Source: Antilocapra americana (lineage: Eukaryota; Chordata; Mammalia; Artiodactyla; Antilocapridae). Taken from it: a DNA stretch of 64,000 nucleotides. The position numbers and the translations under genes are program-made. Below, piece after piece: positions 42,523 through 53,313 of this stretch (position 1 is its first letter; the number at the start of each line of letters is the position of its first letter). Below the pieces are notes generated by a model. That model made no database searches. It was given only the letters and a program-made list of their open reading frames with translations, and had not been told where the DNA came from. The stretch lies in assembly GCA_007570785.1 (NCBI GenBank), contig ML660777.1, positions 10,248,243 to 10,312,242 of the forward strand. Reading direction: 5' to 3'.

Positions 42523-45521
42523 TTATCCTTCCCAGGATGGGGAACAAGCTCAGCATGAAGCATTCCCTTCCCTTCCCCTTACAGAACCTAAGGAGAATCT
42601 TCCTCAAGTTTTTTTGAATTCAAGTTACCTAATCTCAAAATTCTTCTAGTGTAACTAAGGGATTATAACATCGTGTCTTATTGAATCCACAGCAGAGAGG
42701 ATTCCTGAAACTTATCAGAGTTAACAACATATTTTTATCTCCCTTTATAAATCTATCCTTTGAGAATGAATGTTTGTTTAGGGAGGCATGTGAATAGGCA
42801 CCAACAGATGTGGGGAACCCTGGAGGGGAAGGGACTTGAAGGGCCCACACCCAATCCTGGCCACACCTGTCTTCCTTCTTCCTAAACTACACTTTGGAGC
42901 ACAGCTCCTAGTTTCCTCCTACACATGTAATCCCCACTTTGTCTCTTCAGCTCTTTAGAAGAGCATGGCCTACACATCCCTATAGGCAGATGTGGAACAG
43001 CTAGGAAGACCTCAGAGCCAGGGTTTAAGTTGGAAGAGGGGGCAGTTCTCAATCTTGCAGGAAGAGGAGCCTGGACAGAGGCAGAAGAGGCTGCAGGTAG
43101 GAGCTCCTGCACAGGCTCCTCATGAACTTGGGGGAGTGGGAAGGAGCCCAGAACACAGAGGAGCCGATCTGTGCAGACACTCAGCTATGCTCAGCTGGAA
43201 CCCAAGAGAGTTAAACTTTGCCACCTTGTGGAAAAGGGTGAAGACCAGTGGATGGGCTCCATTAATTCCTGACTGCATCCTCTCACATCCTCACATCTCC
43301 TTCCTGGGCTGTTTCTCTGTCTCTCTCTTCGCTGTTTGAGTCTAACTTACTGAATGAATAATTCCTGCTTACTGTTTGATCCTCAGCTCCTTATTCTCTT
43401 AGTGGTTTTCTCACTCAGCCCTCTCATCTAGGTCACCAGGAACTTCTATATTACAAATATAATGAGCATCTTTCAGTCCATATTTTACCTTTCTCAATGT
43501 CTCTGCAGCACCTGCACTGTTGATTATGTTCTCCTGCTTGAAACAAAATAGCATCTGTGATGAATTCATTTCCTGATTCTCCTATTAATGGATCATTCCT
43601 ATGTGGCCCCTTTCTCGAAACTTAATTCTCTGCCTCAAAATAAATGGTGCCCAGAATGTAGTTCTCAGCCTTCTTCTCATCGTGGAAGTCATAGATCCAC
43701 ATATTATTGGTAATATTTATTGTTCCTAAATCTGTTTGAAGTTATGATCTCTTCCCACAGCTGCATATTGGATACCAAGACCTAGATGTCCTTAAACTCA
43801 GTGTTCATCACCCTTGAATTCTTTGTTTTGGAGAGCAGCACTGTCATTTTGTCAGTGACCCAAAGGCCTGGAACATAATTTAAAAATACTCTCATGTCTT
43901 TTCCTTATACTTTCTCTCACCCATCCCCAGTATTCAGTCATATCCATTCTATCCTTTATACCTCTCATATTTATGTTCTATCACCACTGTGAAGACCCAT
44001 ACAGAGAATCAGTAAGAACAAGTATCAAATCACATATTCTCATGTCCCTAGGGAATAGAATATTGGTACAATTGTAACTTATTATTTAATAAGTGGATAC
44101 ACAATTCAGTAAAGAAGTAAATGGATCAACCAAAATTCAAATTCAGTGCTTCTGATTTCAAGAAAAATAGAGACTTCTGTGACATAAGATTAGCAAAAAG
44201 GGAGGCAGGATGGTAGGGTGGGTTTGTTATTATAAGGAAACACACGGAACCTAGGGAGATGAACCAAAGTAAAAAAAATAGGAAACAGCAGGTCAGCCTG
44301 CATGTGGTAAGGCAGCAACATCTAAGAGCCTCAATAGCTGGAGTGTCTCAAGCTTCACTCTGATTCTCTCCTATGCTGTTCTGTGGGTTTGCCTCTCATT
44401 ACAGCTCACCTTTATCCTCTATTCTGCATGCCTTTTCCCTACATCATTGACTCTGCCTGCTCATAGTTTCTGCTTTCTCATGACTGGATGGCCATGACTT
44501 ATCATGAACACAGCCTTCCCTCCTAACTTCATCTCTGTATCCCTTCAACTTTAGCTTCTGCCAGCTGCTTGTTCCTCTCTGCCCTTCCCAATTTAAGTCT
44601 CCAAGGGAAGAGCCTGATGGGCCTGGCTCAGTTTCAAAATGCCAGCCCACTGATGAACTTCCCTGGAGTACCCAAGCTAGTCCACCATAGTCCAATTATT
44701 ACCACCCACTGCTAATGAAGAGTCTCATGGTATGGACCATGGCTATCTCGGGTTGCACTGGGCAAAAGCAGTGGTCAGAGCAGAAACTCTGAGCACAGAA
44801 ACTGGCCACAGAGTTTCTGACCACAGCCGAAACTCTGATCACATGGTTCTTCCTGGGATATAAAAAAATATTATAAGCATTCTTATTCCCAAGGAAAGTG
44901 GAATGGAGGCACCCTCAGTATTGTGGGAAAAGATAGAATTGCAGCAGCTAGGAAAGTTCAAATCACTTAGGAGTGCTGAGACCGCAGGTGATGAGAGTCC
45001 AGAGATTCGAGAAATCTTGATGGGGACCATAGTAGGGGAATGGAAGGGGATTGAGGTCTAGAGAATTTCTAAGAACACTGCTTATAACTCTGGTGTGCCA
45101 TGAATAAAGACTCAGAAATCTAATGGATAGTAAATACCAACAAACTAATTGTTCTGTTTCTGCTCTCTTCAGCTGCCACTTTAAAAATATTTAGGCAATA
45201 TTTCTCTTCCCCCTCTTATAAAAATGTTTACTTAGAAAATTTGGGAAGTAAAACCCATAAAGGAAGAAATAAAAATCTGTGGTATTTTTTACTACCTAGC
45301 AAGAATTGTAATTACCATTTTATAATCTTTTCCTAGTCTTTTTCTCCATGTGTTTTTCTTCCCTGAGAAATTGAGATTTTTGTGGTACATAGTTCTTAGT
45401 ATATATTGTACATTTTCCTTATTATGTCACAAGTAATACATCCTCCAAAATATGGCTGCAAAGATATTGTCATAGAGTGGTATCATAAAATATTTTACCA
45501 TGTCCTATTGGTGACATTTCT
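42523..45521. other. Intergenic, no gene seen; possible L2 pieces
   Basis: 3 kb without a young repeat. 43650-43990 and 44360-44650 are pyrimidine-rich and may be old LINE-2 in + orientation. A short hairpin lies at 44774-44823. The ORFs (up to 115 codons at 42992-43339) show no domain. Confidence 0.45.
44781..44819. repeat. Inverted repeat
   Basis: CAGAAACTCTG (44781-44791) and CAGAGTTTCTG (44809-44819) are perfect complements with a 17-base loop. TGGTCAG before the left arm and TGACCA after the right arm extend the stem if a five-base bulge is allowed. A third GAAACTCTG follows at about 44829. Confidence 0.75.
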
Positions 45522-45631
45522 AGAGAAGAGAATGGCAACCCACTCCAGTGGTTCTTGCCTGGAGAATCCCATGTACAATGGAGCCTGACAGGCTACAGTC
45601 CATAGGATCGGAGTCGTACATGACTGAAGTG
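45522..45631 (+). mobile_element. Bov-A SINE, 3' half
   Basis: 'agagaagagaatggcaacccactcc' to 'gtacatgactgaagt'; lacks the tRNA-like head and abuts a BovB in opposite orientation. Confidence 0.88.
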
Positions 45632-45637
45632 CCCATC

Positions 45638-45960
45638 TTTTTAAGAATTTTCCACAGTTTGTTGTGATCCACACAATCAAAGGCTTTAGCACAGTCAATG
45701 AAGCAGATGTTTTTCTGGAATTCCTTTGCTTTCTCTATGTTCCAGTGAATGTTGGAATTTGATCTCTAGTTCCTCTGCCTTTTCTAAATCCAGCTTGTAC
45801 ATTTGGAAGTTCTCAGTTCATGTACTGTTGAAGCCTAGTTTGAAGGATTTTGAGCATAATCTTACTAGCATATGAAATGAACCCAATTACGGAAGTCTGA
45901 ACATTATTTGGCGTTGGCATTATTGGGATTAGAATGAAAACTGACTGGAGAGCTGTCTCG
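45638..45960 (-). mobile_element. BovB LINE internal fragment (reverse transcriptase region)
   Basis: The reverse complement corresponds to the BovB ORF upstream of the YADD box: 'gcctttgattgtgtggatcacaac' at the left end and the 'aaaactgac' segment at the right. Unlike all other BovB copies in the window it lacks the 3' terminus. Confidence 0.82.
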
Positions 45961-46008
45961 TTACTACACTTAGCTTTTCCATTTTCAGGTCACTATGCTG
46001 GCTACAAG

Positions 46009-46038
46009 GGGGGGGTGGGGGTGTGTGTGTGGTGGTGT
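46009..46038 (+). repeat. G/GT-rich tract
   Basis: Runs of seven and five G followed by a GT microsatellite; a G-quadruplex is possible. Confidence 0.7.
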
Positions 46039-46253
46039 CTGGAAAGCTGCTGGTTTAGCTCATCATCATGTCTGTGCCCATCCCCCTTAGCTGCACTCCC
46101 TTGATGCCCCCTCCCCCACCCACCGCTGACTGACTTCTTTTCCTCTCTCCAGACTCCAGGGTACTTGAAGGTAAGGGTATGTTCTTCAACCTTGTTTCCT
46201 GAGGGCCCAGCATGTGCCTTGAATATATTATTTAACACATGTTTTTGAATAAA

Positions 46254-46308
46254 TGAACTGCTTTTAGAGACAATCTCCCCCTCCTGAACTGCTTTTAGAG
46301 ACAATCTC
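46254..46308. repeat. 31-bp tandem duplication
   Basis: TGAACTGCTTTTAGAGACAATCTC occurs at 46254-46277 and 46285-46308 without mismatch, separated by CCCCTCC. Confidence 0.85.
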
Positions 46309-46377
46309 TCTCTCCACCCCATCCCCCACGCACACACACCCAGGAAGGAACTTGGAGCCAGAGAGAAGGAGGAGGAG

Positions 46378-46558
46378 TTGTTTAGTCCCTCAGTCCTGTC
46401 CGACTCTTTCTGACCCCATGGACTGTAGCCCACCAGGCTCCTCTGTCCATGGGATTCTCCAGGCAAGAATACTGGAGTGGGTTGCCATGTCCTTCCCCAG
46501 GGGATCTTCCCAACCCAGGGATCGAACCCATTGTAGGCGGATGCTTTACCACTGAGCC
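46378..46558 (-). mobile_element. Bov-tA SINE
   Basis: Reverse copy from 'ttgtttagtccctcagtcctgtcc' to 'ctttaccactgagcc', with a small deletion in the head. Confidence 0.92.
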
Positions 46559-47526
46559 TTGAGAAGAAGGAGATGGCTTCCCCAAAGCACATGATCCAAA
46601 TATGGCAACATCATTCTAAAAGGAATGTATTGAGCTGAGCTGTAAAGCAGGGAGGGAAAGGCACCAGCAGGAGAGACAGGGACGCCCACGGCCAGGGTCT
46701 GTGGTGCTCAAACACCGCTGTGAGTCAGGAGTACCTGGGGCTGGTTTTCCATGTTCCCAGCTCGAACCTACCCCTAGCCATTTAAAACAAGCCCTCCAGA
46801 AAGGCCCTGTCACCTCACTGCTGTCCTGGGGCTGGCTCGTCCACGTTCTGCTTCTCTCCCCGACTCTGTTCAGGGACATCAGTATGGTGGTACCACAGCC
46901 TTCAGCAAACACTACACATCACAAAGTTCCCCTCCTCCTCCACCCTTAAGGGCCGGTTTACCAGCAGCTGTGGGTCGTTTATGAAAACTCCCCAGGTGTT
47001 TTGGTTGGGCAGCAAGTTTAAGACCAAATGGTCAAAAGCAAGCTCTTCTTGTGGCCTGTAGCTTCCTACCAAATAGCATCTTGGGGTTCTAGTCCTTCCT
47101 GTGAGGAGAAGTTAGACATGGTGAGGTTTAGCTTGCCTCCCCAGAGCCTGAGTGAAATACGGGAGAGGAGAACTGGGGTTTCATTTTTTGTTGTTACAGA
47201 GCTTCTTTGCATAGGCCTTGATTTCTTTTAAATTTAGCCCTATCTCAGGCTATTTTTCAGGCTGGGTCTATAGAGGCATGCTGTTCCTTAAAGCAGGTGG
47301 GGAACCTCTGAATAATGTGCAATCAGGAGCCTTAATTACCATCTCCTGAGGTTGTAAGCCCTCTTTTGGAGGCATAATTGTGGTGTGATTTACTGGATCT
47401 GAATCTGATTTAAATGAGCCTCACCCAGTCTTAGGGTAGTCTCACCTAGCTGCCACACGTCACAGACTTTTAAAATTATATATAATATATATGATATACA
47501 TACACCTCAATTTATAGTTAGGATAT
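46559..47526. other. Intergenic, no gene seen
   Basis: About 1 kb, somewhat GC-richer at 46660-46960, with no recognisable exon or repeat. Confidence 0.5.
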
Positions 47527-47734
47527 GGGCTTCCCTGGTGTCTCAGATGGTGAAAGAATCTGCCTGCAATGCAGGAGTCCTGGGTTCAGTCCCTGGGTTG
47601 GGAAAATCCCCTGGAGAAGGGCATGGTGACCCACTCCGGTATTCTTGCCTGGAGAATCCCATGGACAGAGGAGCCTGGTAGGCTACAGTCCATGGGGTTG
47701 CAAAGAGTTGGACACAACTGAGGGACTAACACTT
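47527..47734 (+). mobile_element. Bov-tA SINE, well preserved
   Basis: Near-consensus forward copy from 'gggcttccctggtgtctcagatgg' to 'ggacacaactgagggactaac'. Confidence 0.94.
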
Positions 47735-48278
47735 TCTCTTTTTTCGGGAGACATAGAAAGAGATTTGTGGGTTAACTTACATAGTAAATAAATGGCTGAC
47801 CTGGATTGAGACCTCAGTTATCCACCTCCAGGACCAGCACAACTTCTGGTGCAGGCTGACTTTCCTGCACCATAAAGGCATACTGCAAAATGCCCAAACC
47901 ATTCCTCTCCCACAGGCCCCCCCTTACTCATCTTCTGTAGCATTAACTTAAATGAAACTACTACCTCTCTGTGATGGACAGGTCTGGCTGGAGAGGCTTC
48001 AGCGAAATCGCAAGGTGTCATGGGCACCTGGAGATCCCAGCCACAAAGAGGACCCTTAAAGACCCAGGAGCTGCTCTCTTCATAAAGTGGTACAGGGGCT
48101 TTAGAGAAACTCGGAGCTGATGGGCATCAATGGTCTCAGCCCAGGGAGGCAGAAGGATGCTGGAGGGCTGCTCTCAACTGCAACGGGGGTGGGAGTCCTG
48201 TGAGGATTTCTCCATGGGACTTGGGCAGCTAAACAGTCCCAGTTAAGCATACACATCTTGGGGCCCTCTGGAAAGATG
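47735..48278. other. Intergenic, no gene seen
   Basis: Nothing recognised. Confidence 0.5.
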
Positions 48279-48289
48279 GGCTGTGAGGG

Positions 48290-48497
48290 CCTGTGTGTGT
48301 GCTTAGTCGCTCAGTCTTGTCTGACTTGCGACCCCATGGACTGTAGCTCACCAAGCTCCTGTGTCCATGGAATTTTACAGGCAAAAGTACTGGAGTGGGT
48401 TACCATTTCCTCCTCCGGGGATCTTCCTGACGCAGGGGATCTCCTGTGTCTCCTACTTTGGCAGCAAATTGTTTTACCTGAGCCACTAGGAAGCCCA
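48290..48497 (-). mobile_element. Bov-tA SINE with 11-bp TSD
   Basis: Reverse copy; GGCTGTGAGGG flanks it at 48279-48289 and 48498-48508. TG-repeat tail at the left. Confidence 0.93.
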
Positions 48498-48716
48498 GGC
48501 TGTGAGGGAGGTTGTTTCAAGTACTCTAACATGATTTCTCTCAAAGCACTGTTGCTCAAACACCATGCTGAGTAACTTAATAGGAAATTCTTCTTAACAT
48601 CTAAAAACGTTTTTGTTATTAGAGAGAATGGCAAGTTATAAACTTAAGAATTAAAATATCCTACTCAGGAAAAAAAATTAAGGAGAGACTTCTAATCAAT
48701 GTTTTTGTGAGGCTTT

Positions 48717-49077
48717 TGAACAGTGATGTTGGAGAAGACTCTTGAGAGTCCCTTGGACTACAAGGAGATCCAACCAGTCCATGTTAAAGAATATCAGTCC
48801 TGGGTGTTCATTGGAAGGACTGATGTTGAAGCTGAAACTACAATACTTTGGCCACCTCATGCGAAGAGTTGACTCATTGGAAAATATCCTGATGTTAGGA
48901 AGGATTGGGGGCAGGAGGAGAAGGGGATGACAGAGGATGAGATGGCTGGATGGCATCACCAGCTCGATGGACATGAGTTTGTGTGAACTCTGGGAGTTGG
49001 TGATGGACAGGGAGGCCTGGTGTGCTGCAATTCATGGGGTCGCAAAGAGTCGGACACAACTGAGCAACTGAACTGAT
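48717..49077 (+). mobile_element. BovB LINE 3' end
   Basis: From 'acagtgatgttggagaagactcttgagagtccc' to 'cactgagcaactgaactgatc'. The minus/plus frames still show ORF C-terminal motifs (RRSNQSMLKNISPGCSLEGLM at 48742 onward) but with a frame-ending stop. Confidence 0.92.
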
Positions 49078-51044
49078 CTACACATTGACCAAATTATAGT
49101 GAGAGAAGTTTCTAACATGAAGTCTTAGCTCTAATGCATGGTTTCTAGTGCTTTGTAAATGTTATCACATCCCTCCACATCATGGCCCAGACAGAGGGCT
49201 GAGAACCACCTGAATAAGTCAGCCTGTTGAAAGATGGGCCCCAGGGAAACATAGCCTTTCTATTCTGTTCACCTGCCATCAAAAGACCATTGCTTTTTAA
49301 TTGCATTTATTGTTTCTAGGCTTTTGTTCCAGTTTTTTTCTAACCTTTCTGTTCCCTATAACATAATGAAAGCATCATTAGAGCTCATATCTTGTGGTGC
49401 ATTTTACAGTGTGACAGTCTTCATTGAATTTCTCTAAGAGAATTATAGTGGTTATGTTTCATGAGCCTAATTTTCTCTATGGTAAGCTGTAATAAGGGAG
49501 GAATACTCTACCAGTGTTAGGTTCTCCAGCTAGGGCCTTGCAAATCAGACAACAAAAGACAGATGAACAAGAGAAAAACAAACTCAAGTTTATGAACCTG
49601 GGCATTGTACATCCACACAGGGTACTCAGAGATGAGTAATTCAAGGGTGTGGTTGGAAATTGGGGCTTATACAGCATCTAAACAAAAGAATGATAAATTT
49701 GTAGAAAGTGTCAAGACAAAGGAAAGGTCTTTGAGTTTCTAGAGCAGCAAATTCAGAGAATGTAAATCTATGGGAGAACTAGTGGAAGAGAAGGGTCCTT
49801 AAAATTTGCTATGTAGGTTCCTGTGGTGTTTTCTCTGAGCTGATAAGGGTCTAGGGTTGTTTCTGGTGATTAACTTGTTTTCCTGGTAAAGAGGGGCTGG
49901 GGTCCACTGGGGACACAGATTTATGTCCTGCTTTTAGGCAAATGGGGGGGCGGCTGGAAGAGAGCTTTCTTGGTACTTAGTTGCCTTTAGCTCAAAATAT
50001 TTAATATGCCAAAGTGGCATATTTTGTTACTCTTAACTACCCTTAATCATTCATTTTTTCTTGTTCTAATCTCCTGGCTAGAGTAGCTAAAATAGAATCT
50101 TGAGAGTAAGATAGTACAAAGAAACTAAAGATTACCATTCTACTGCCTTTTTTTTTTTTTTTTTTAATTTTACTTAAAAGTCTCCTTCCCCAGAAGTGAT
50201 GTGCCTGAATCCTTTCATCCCTGAACCCATTGTAGGTCTAGGCGGAATCTAGAAGCTTTGTTTCTGGGACTACTTTTCCTTTCTCACCTCCCAACCTTAA
50301 ACATTCATGTAAGACATACATTATATTTGAACAAAGTTTCTTTTTATATGAGTGTTTCACTATTGATACCCTTTTCACCAGCCCTTGTCCTTTTGTCTAC
50401 TCTCCGTCAGCTGCAGGTGTCGGTATCTTTGCTCCTTGCCTTTCTAAAGATATTCACATTGGCCCTTCACCGTGGATGTACCTTCATTGTTCAGTGGCCT
50501 CTTGAAGAGAAAGTCAGTCTAGATGAGATTAGAAATCTGGGAAGTCTTGATTTTAACTTTCTCTGATTCTATTTTCTTTTGTTTAATTATTTACTTTTCA
50601 AACACCTTTCTGGTTTCCTAAACTATTTACCACGTCAACACCAAATGGCATTGGAAAATCATCTATACTCCAGTTTAAGCTTTATTCACATCATTGGGTG
50701 AGAACATGATTATGCCCTGGGAGGAACTTGATCCAATGAGGAGAGAAGTTCTAAAGATGGCGTCTGTGTAAAGGTGAGATTAATTATGGCAATTATATGG
50801 CCTGCTTGGTAGTTATGCCTAATTACCATGCAGGGCATTGTGATGGTACATTGTGAAGCTAATATTTCTGTGGATTTTATTTGATTAGAGTACTGTTCTG
50901 TAAATGCCTGTTCAGCCATCACAGTTTATTGCTGAAGAAGCAAATCAACAATTTAAAGAGGCCAAAGTAGGGGCATTTTCCCCAGTGAGAATGAATGGGA
51001 GAAGCATTCTGTAAAAGTCACAGATTTCCTGCCTTAAATCCTTG
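49078..51044. other. Intergenic; possible LTR remnant
   Basis: No gene. 49500-50035 ('tgttaggttctccagctagggcc', 'taatatgccaaagtggcatatttt') has LTR-like phrasing, but I cannot name the family. A T-run of about 25 lies at 50142-50166. Confidence 0.35.
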
Positions 51045-51203
51045 CTACTCAAAATGTGGTCCTTGGACCAGCAGCATCAGTATCAGCTGGGAACTTGTTA
51101 GAAATGCAGAAGCTCTGGCCCTACCTCAGACCAACTGAGCCAAACCCTATATTTGAACAAGATTCCCAAGAGATCCAGTGAGCAATCAAATTTTGGAAGC
51201 ACC
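51045..51203 (+). mobile_element. MER5A (hAT-Charlie)
   Basis: 'ctactcaaaatgtggtccttggaccagcagcatcagtatcagctgggaacttgttagaaatgcagaa' and 'ctacctcagacc' follow the MER5A consensus. Strand convention tentative. Confidence 0.8.
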
Positions 51204-51289
51204 TTTGTAAATCACTCCTTCCTCCGTCAAGGAGAGTTTATGGAGGAATGGAGTGTACAAGGAAAAACAGGGCTCTGGCTAGTTCTCAC

Positions 51290-51969
51290 CAACCTCAGAT
51301 ATGCAGATGATACCACTTTAATGACAGAAAGTGAAGAGGAACTAAAGAACGTCTTGATGAAAGTGAAAGAGGAGAGTGAAAAAGTTGGCGTAAAACTCAA
51401 TATTCAAACAGATGGGAAAAAGTGGCAGATTTGACTCCAAAATCAAACAGTGACTGCAGCCATGTAATTATAAGATGCTTGCTCCTTGGAAGAAAAGCTA
51501 TAACAAACTTAGCATATTAAAAAGCAGAGACATTACTTTGCCAACAAAGGTTTGTATAGTCATGTACAGATGTGAGAGTTGGAGCATAAAGAAGGCTGAG
51601 TGCAGAAGAATTGATGCTTTTGAGGTATGGTGCTGGAGAAGACTCTTTGAGAGTCTCTTGGACAGCAAGGAGATCAAACCAATCATTCCTAAAAGAAATC
51701 AACCCTGAATATTCATTGGAAGGAGTGTTACTGAAGCTCTAATACTTTGGCCACCAGATGCAAAGAGCTGACTCTTTGAAGAAGAACTTGATGTTGGGAA
51801 AGATAAAAGACAGAAGGAGAAGGTGGCAACAAAGATGAGATGGTTGGATGGTATCACTAAATCAATGGTCTTGAGTTTGAGCAAACTCAAGGAGATAGTG
51901 AAGGGCATGGAGGCCTTGCATGCTGCAGTTCATGGGGTCGCAAAGAGTCAGACATGACTGAACAACAAA
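51290..51969 (+). mobile_element. BovB LINE, 680 bp, 12-bp TSD, includes the RT YADD box
   Basis: GCTAGTTCTCAC flanks it at 51278-51289 and 51970-51981. It starts with the codons LRYADDTTLM, the catalytic Asp-Asp box of the RTE reverse transcriptase, and runs to the BovB terminus ('gcaaagagtcagacatgactgaacaac'). The reading frame holds for about 45 codons and then breaks by frameshift near 51408-51435; a second open part (51475-51708) shows the MYRCESWSIKKAE segment. It is a dead, 5'-truncated copy. Confidence 0.95.
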
Positions 51970-51981
51970 GCTAGTTCTCAC

Positions 51982-52505
51982 AGGTTAGAGTGAGACTGTG
52001 GCTTATTTAAAATGAAGATTCCAGCTCCAGCCCCAGAACTTCCCTCTCTACAGGTCTAAGGTGGGCCAGTCTTCTGCTTCTGTAAGAGGTACTCTGAAGA
52101 TGTCTGAGCACCTTCAAGATTTAGATTCACTGTCTGTACATATAAAGAAAAGGGAAGGCTGAGAACGAGGCTGAAGTAGAAAGAGAGTGATTGATGTATA
52201 TTAAAAAACCCCCAAGAGTCTACAGAAGGAAGAAGAGTAGAACAGAGTTTCTCATGTTCTCTGGAAATGTCTGTAGTAATAATATTTACACTGGAATTCT
52301 AATAATTAATTTAAAACTCTCAGTCTCAGGTTAAGAATTTTTTTTTTTTCATAATCAGGCTTTCAGTGACCCTAAGCCTTTAACATAGCCACATAGTCTA
52401 GAGGAAATACCCACAATGTACACAATGATCTCACCTGTCACTCGGATTTAAGAAATGATGTCAGATGTTCCCCATCATTTTCAAGACTGTTCTTTTGTTT
52501 GTAGT
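51982..52505. other. Intergenic, no gene seen
   Basis: 51995-52075 could be a further MER5A-like piece. Otherwise nothing recognised. Confidence 0.4.
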
Positions 52506-52519
52506 AATCCTTGCTTGGG

Positions 52520-52738
52520 CTTCCCAGGTAAAGAATCTGCTTGCCAGTGCAAACGACTCAGGAGCCTCGAGTTTGATCCCTGGGTCAGAAAGATCCTCTG
52601 GAGGAGGAAATGGCAACCTACTCCAGTATTCTTGCCTAAAAAATCCCATGGACAGAGGAGCCCTGTGGGCCGCAGTCCACGGGGTCGCACAAAGTCAGAC
52701 ACGACTGAGCAACTGAGCGCGCACGTACACACACACAC
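52520..52738 (+). mobile_element. Bov-tA SINE with 14-bp TSD
   Basis: AATCCTTGCTTGGG occurs at 52506-52519 and 52739-52752. The head is shortened ('cttcccaggtaaagaatctgc') and the tail is a CA microsatellite. Confidence 0.94.
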
Positions 52739-52752
52739 AATCCTTGCTTGGG

Positions 52753-53060
52753 GAGGAGCAAGACTATCTGCGAGAGATGTGTCTTCTGAGAAATCCTGTG
52801 AGGCTGTCTTCATTTTAAGCAGGACTTAGAAAAAAACAGGGTATTTCCCCAAAACCAAGTCAATGGATCTCTGAAATTATATGTATGTATTTTTATATAG
52901 CAGTAATGAAAGTCTATGTAAGTGATATTAAAATATCGAATTACACAGGAAGAAAGGTTAGTTAGAGAGTATATTTGCTAGATCCTGTTATATGATTCTA
53001 CCTGAATTTAACTTTATTATTCAGTCATTTGCTGGAAACTAGCTCAAATAAGAGTACTGC
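52753..53060. other. Intergenic, no gene seen
   Basis: Nothing recognised. Confidence 0.5.
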
Positions 53061-53070
53061 TGCTATATTT

Positions 53071-53303
53071 TTTTCTCCCTTTTATTGTTTTTGCCATACA
53101 ATGCCATGATATCACTATGGGTTTACATATGCTCCCCCTCCAGAAACCCCTCCCTCCCCCCTTTCTCCTCCCTTCCCCCCGGGAAATCTCGCTGCACCAG
53201 CCCCGAGAATCAATCCTGGGCTGGCGATTGATTAGACACATGACAATTAACATGTTTCAATGCCATTCTCCCATATCATCCCACCCTTTCCCTCATCCAC
53301 AGA
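53071..53303 (-). mobile_element. Young L1 3' UTR, reverse orientation, 10-bp TSD
   Basis: TGCTATATTT flanks it at 53061-53070 and 53304-53313. Read on the minus strand it is the same 3' UTR as the copy at 14.7-14.9 kb, including 'caatcgccagcccaggattgat', the G-rich tract (seen here as C-runs at 53136-53181) and AATAAA (complement at 53081-53086). It contains no ORF2 sequence. Confidence 0.93.
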
Positions 53304-53313
53304 TGCTATATTT

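Noticed and set aside
43215..43235. A third CTCF-like motif (GCCACCTTGTGG)
   Set aside because: Too few matches to the core (GGC half missing) and no GC-rich context.
46002..46592. 196-codon minus-strand ORF, the longest in the window
   Set aside because: Its middle third is the translation of a reverse Bov-tA ([20 protein letters not shown] and similar), a frame that appears wherever this SINE is intact. The rest has no domain.
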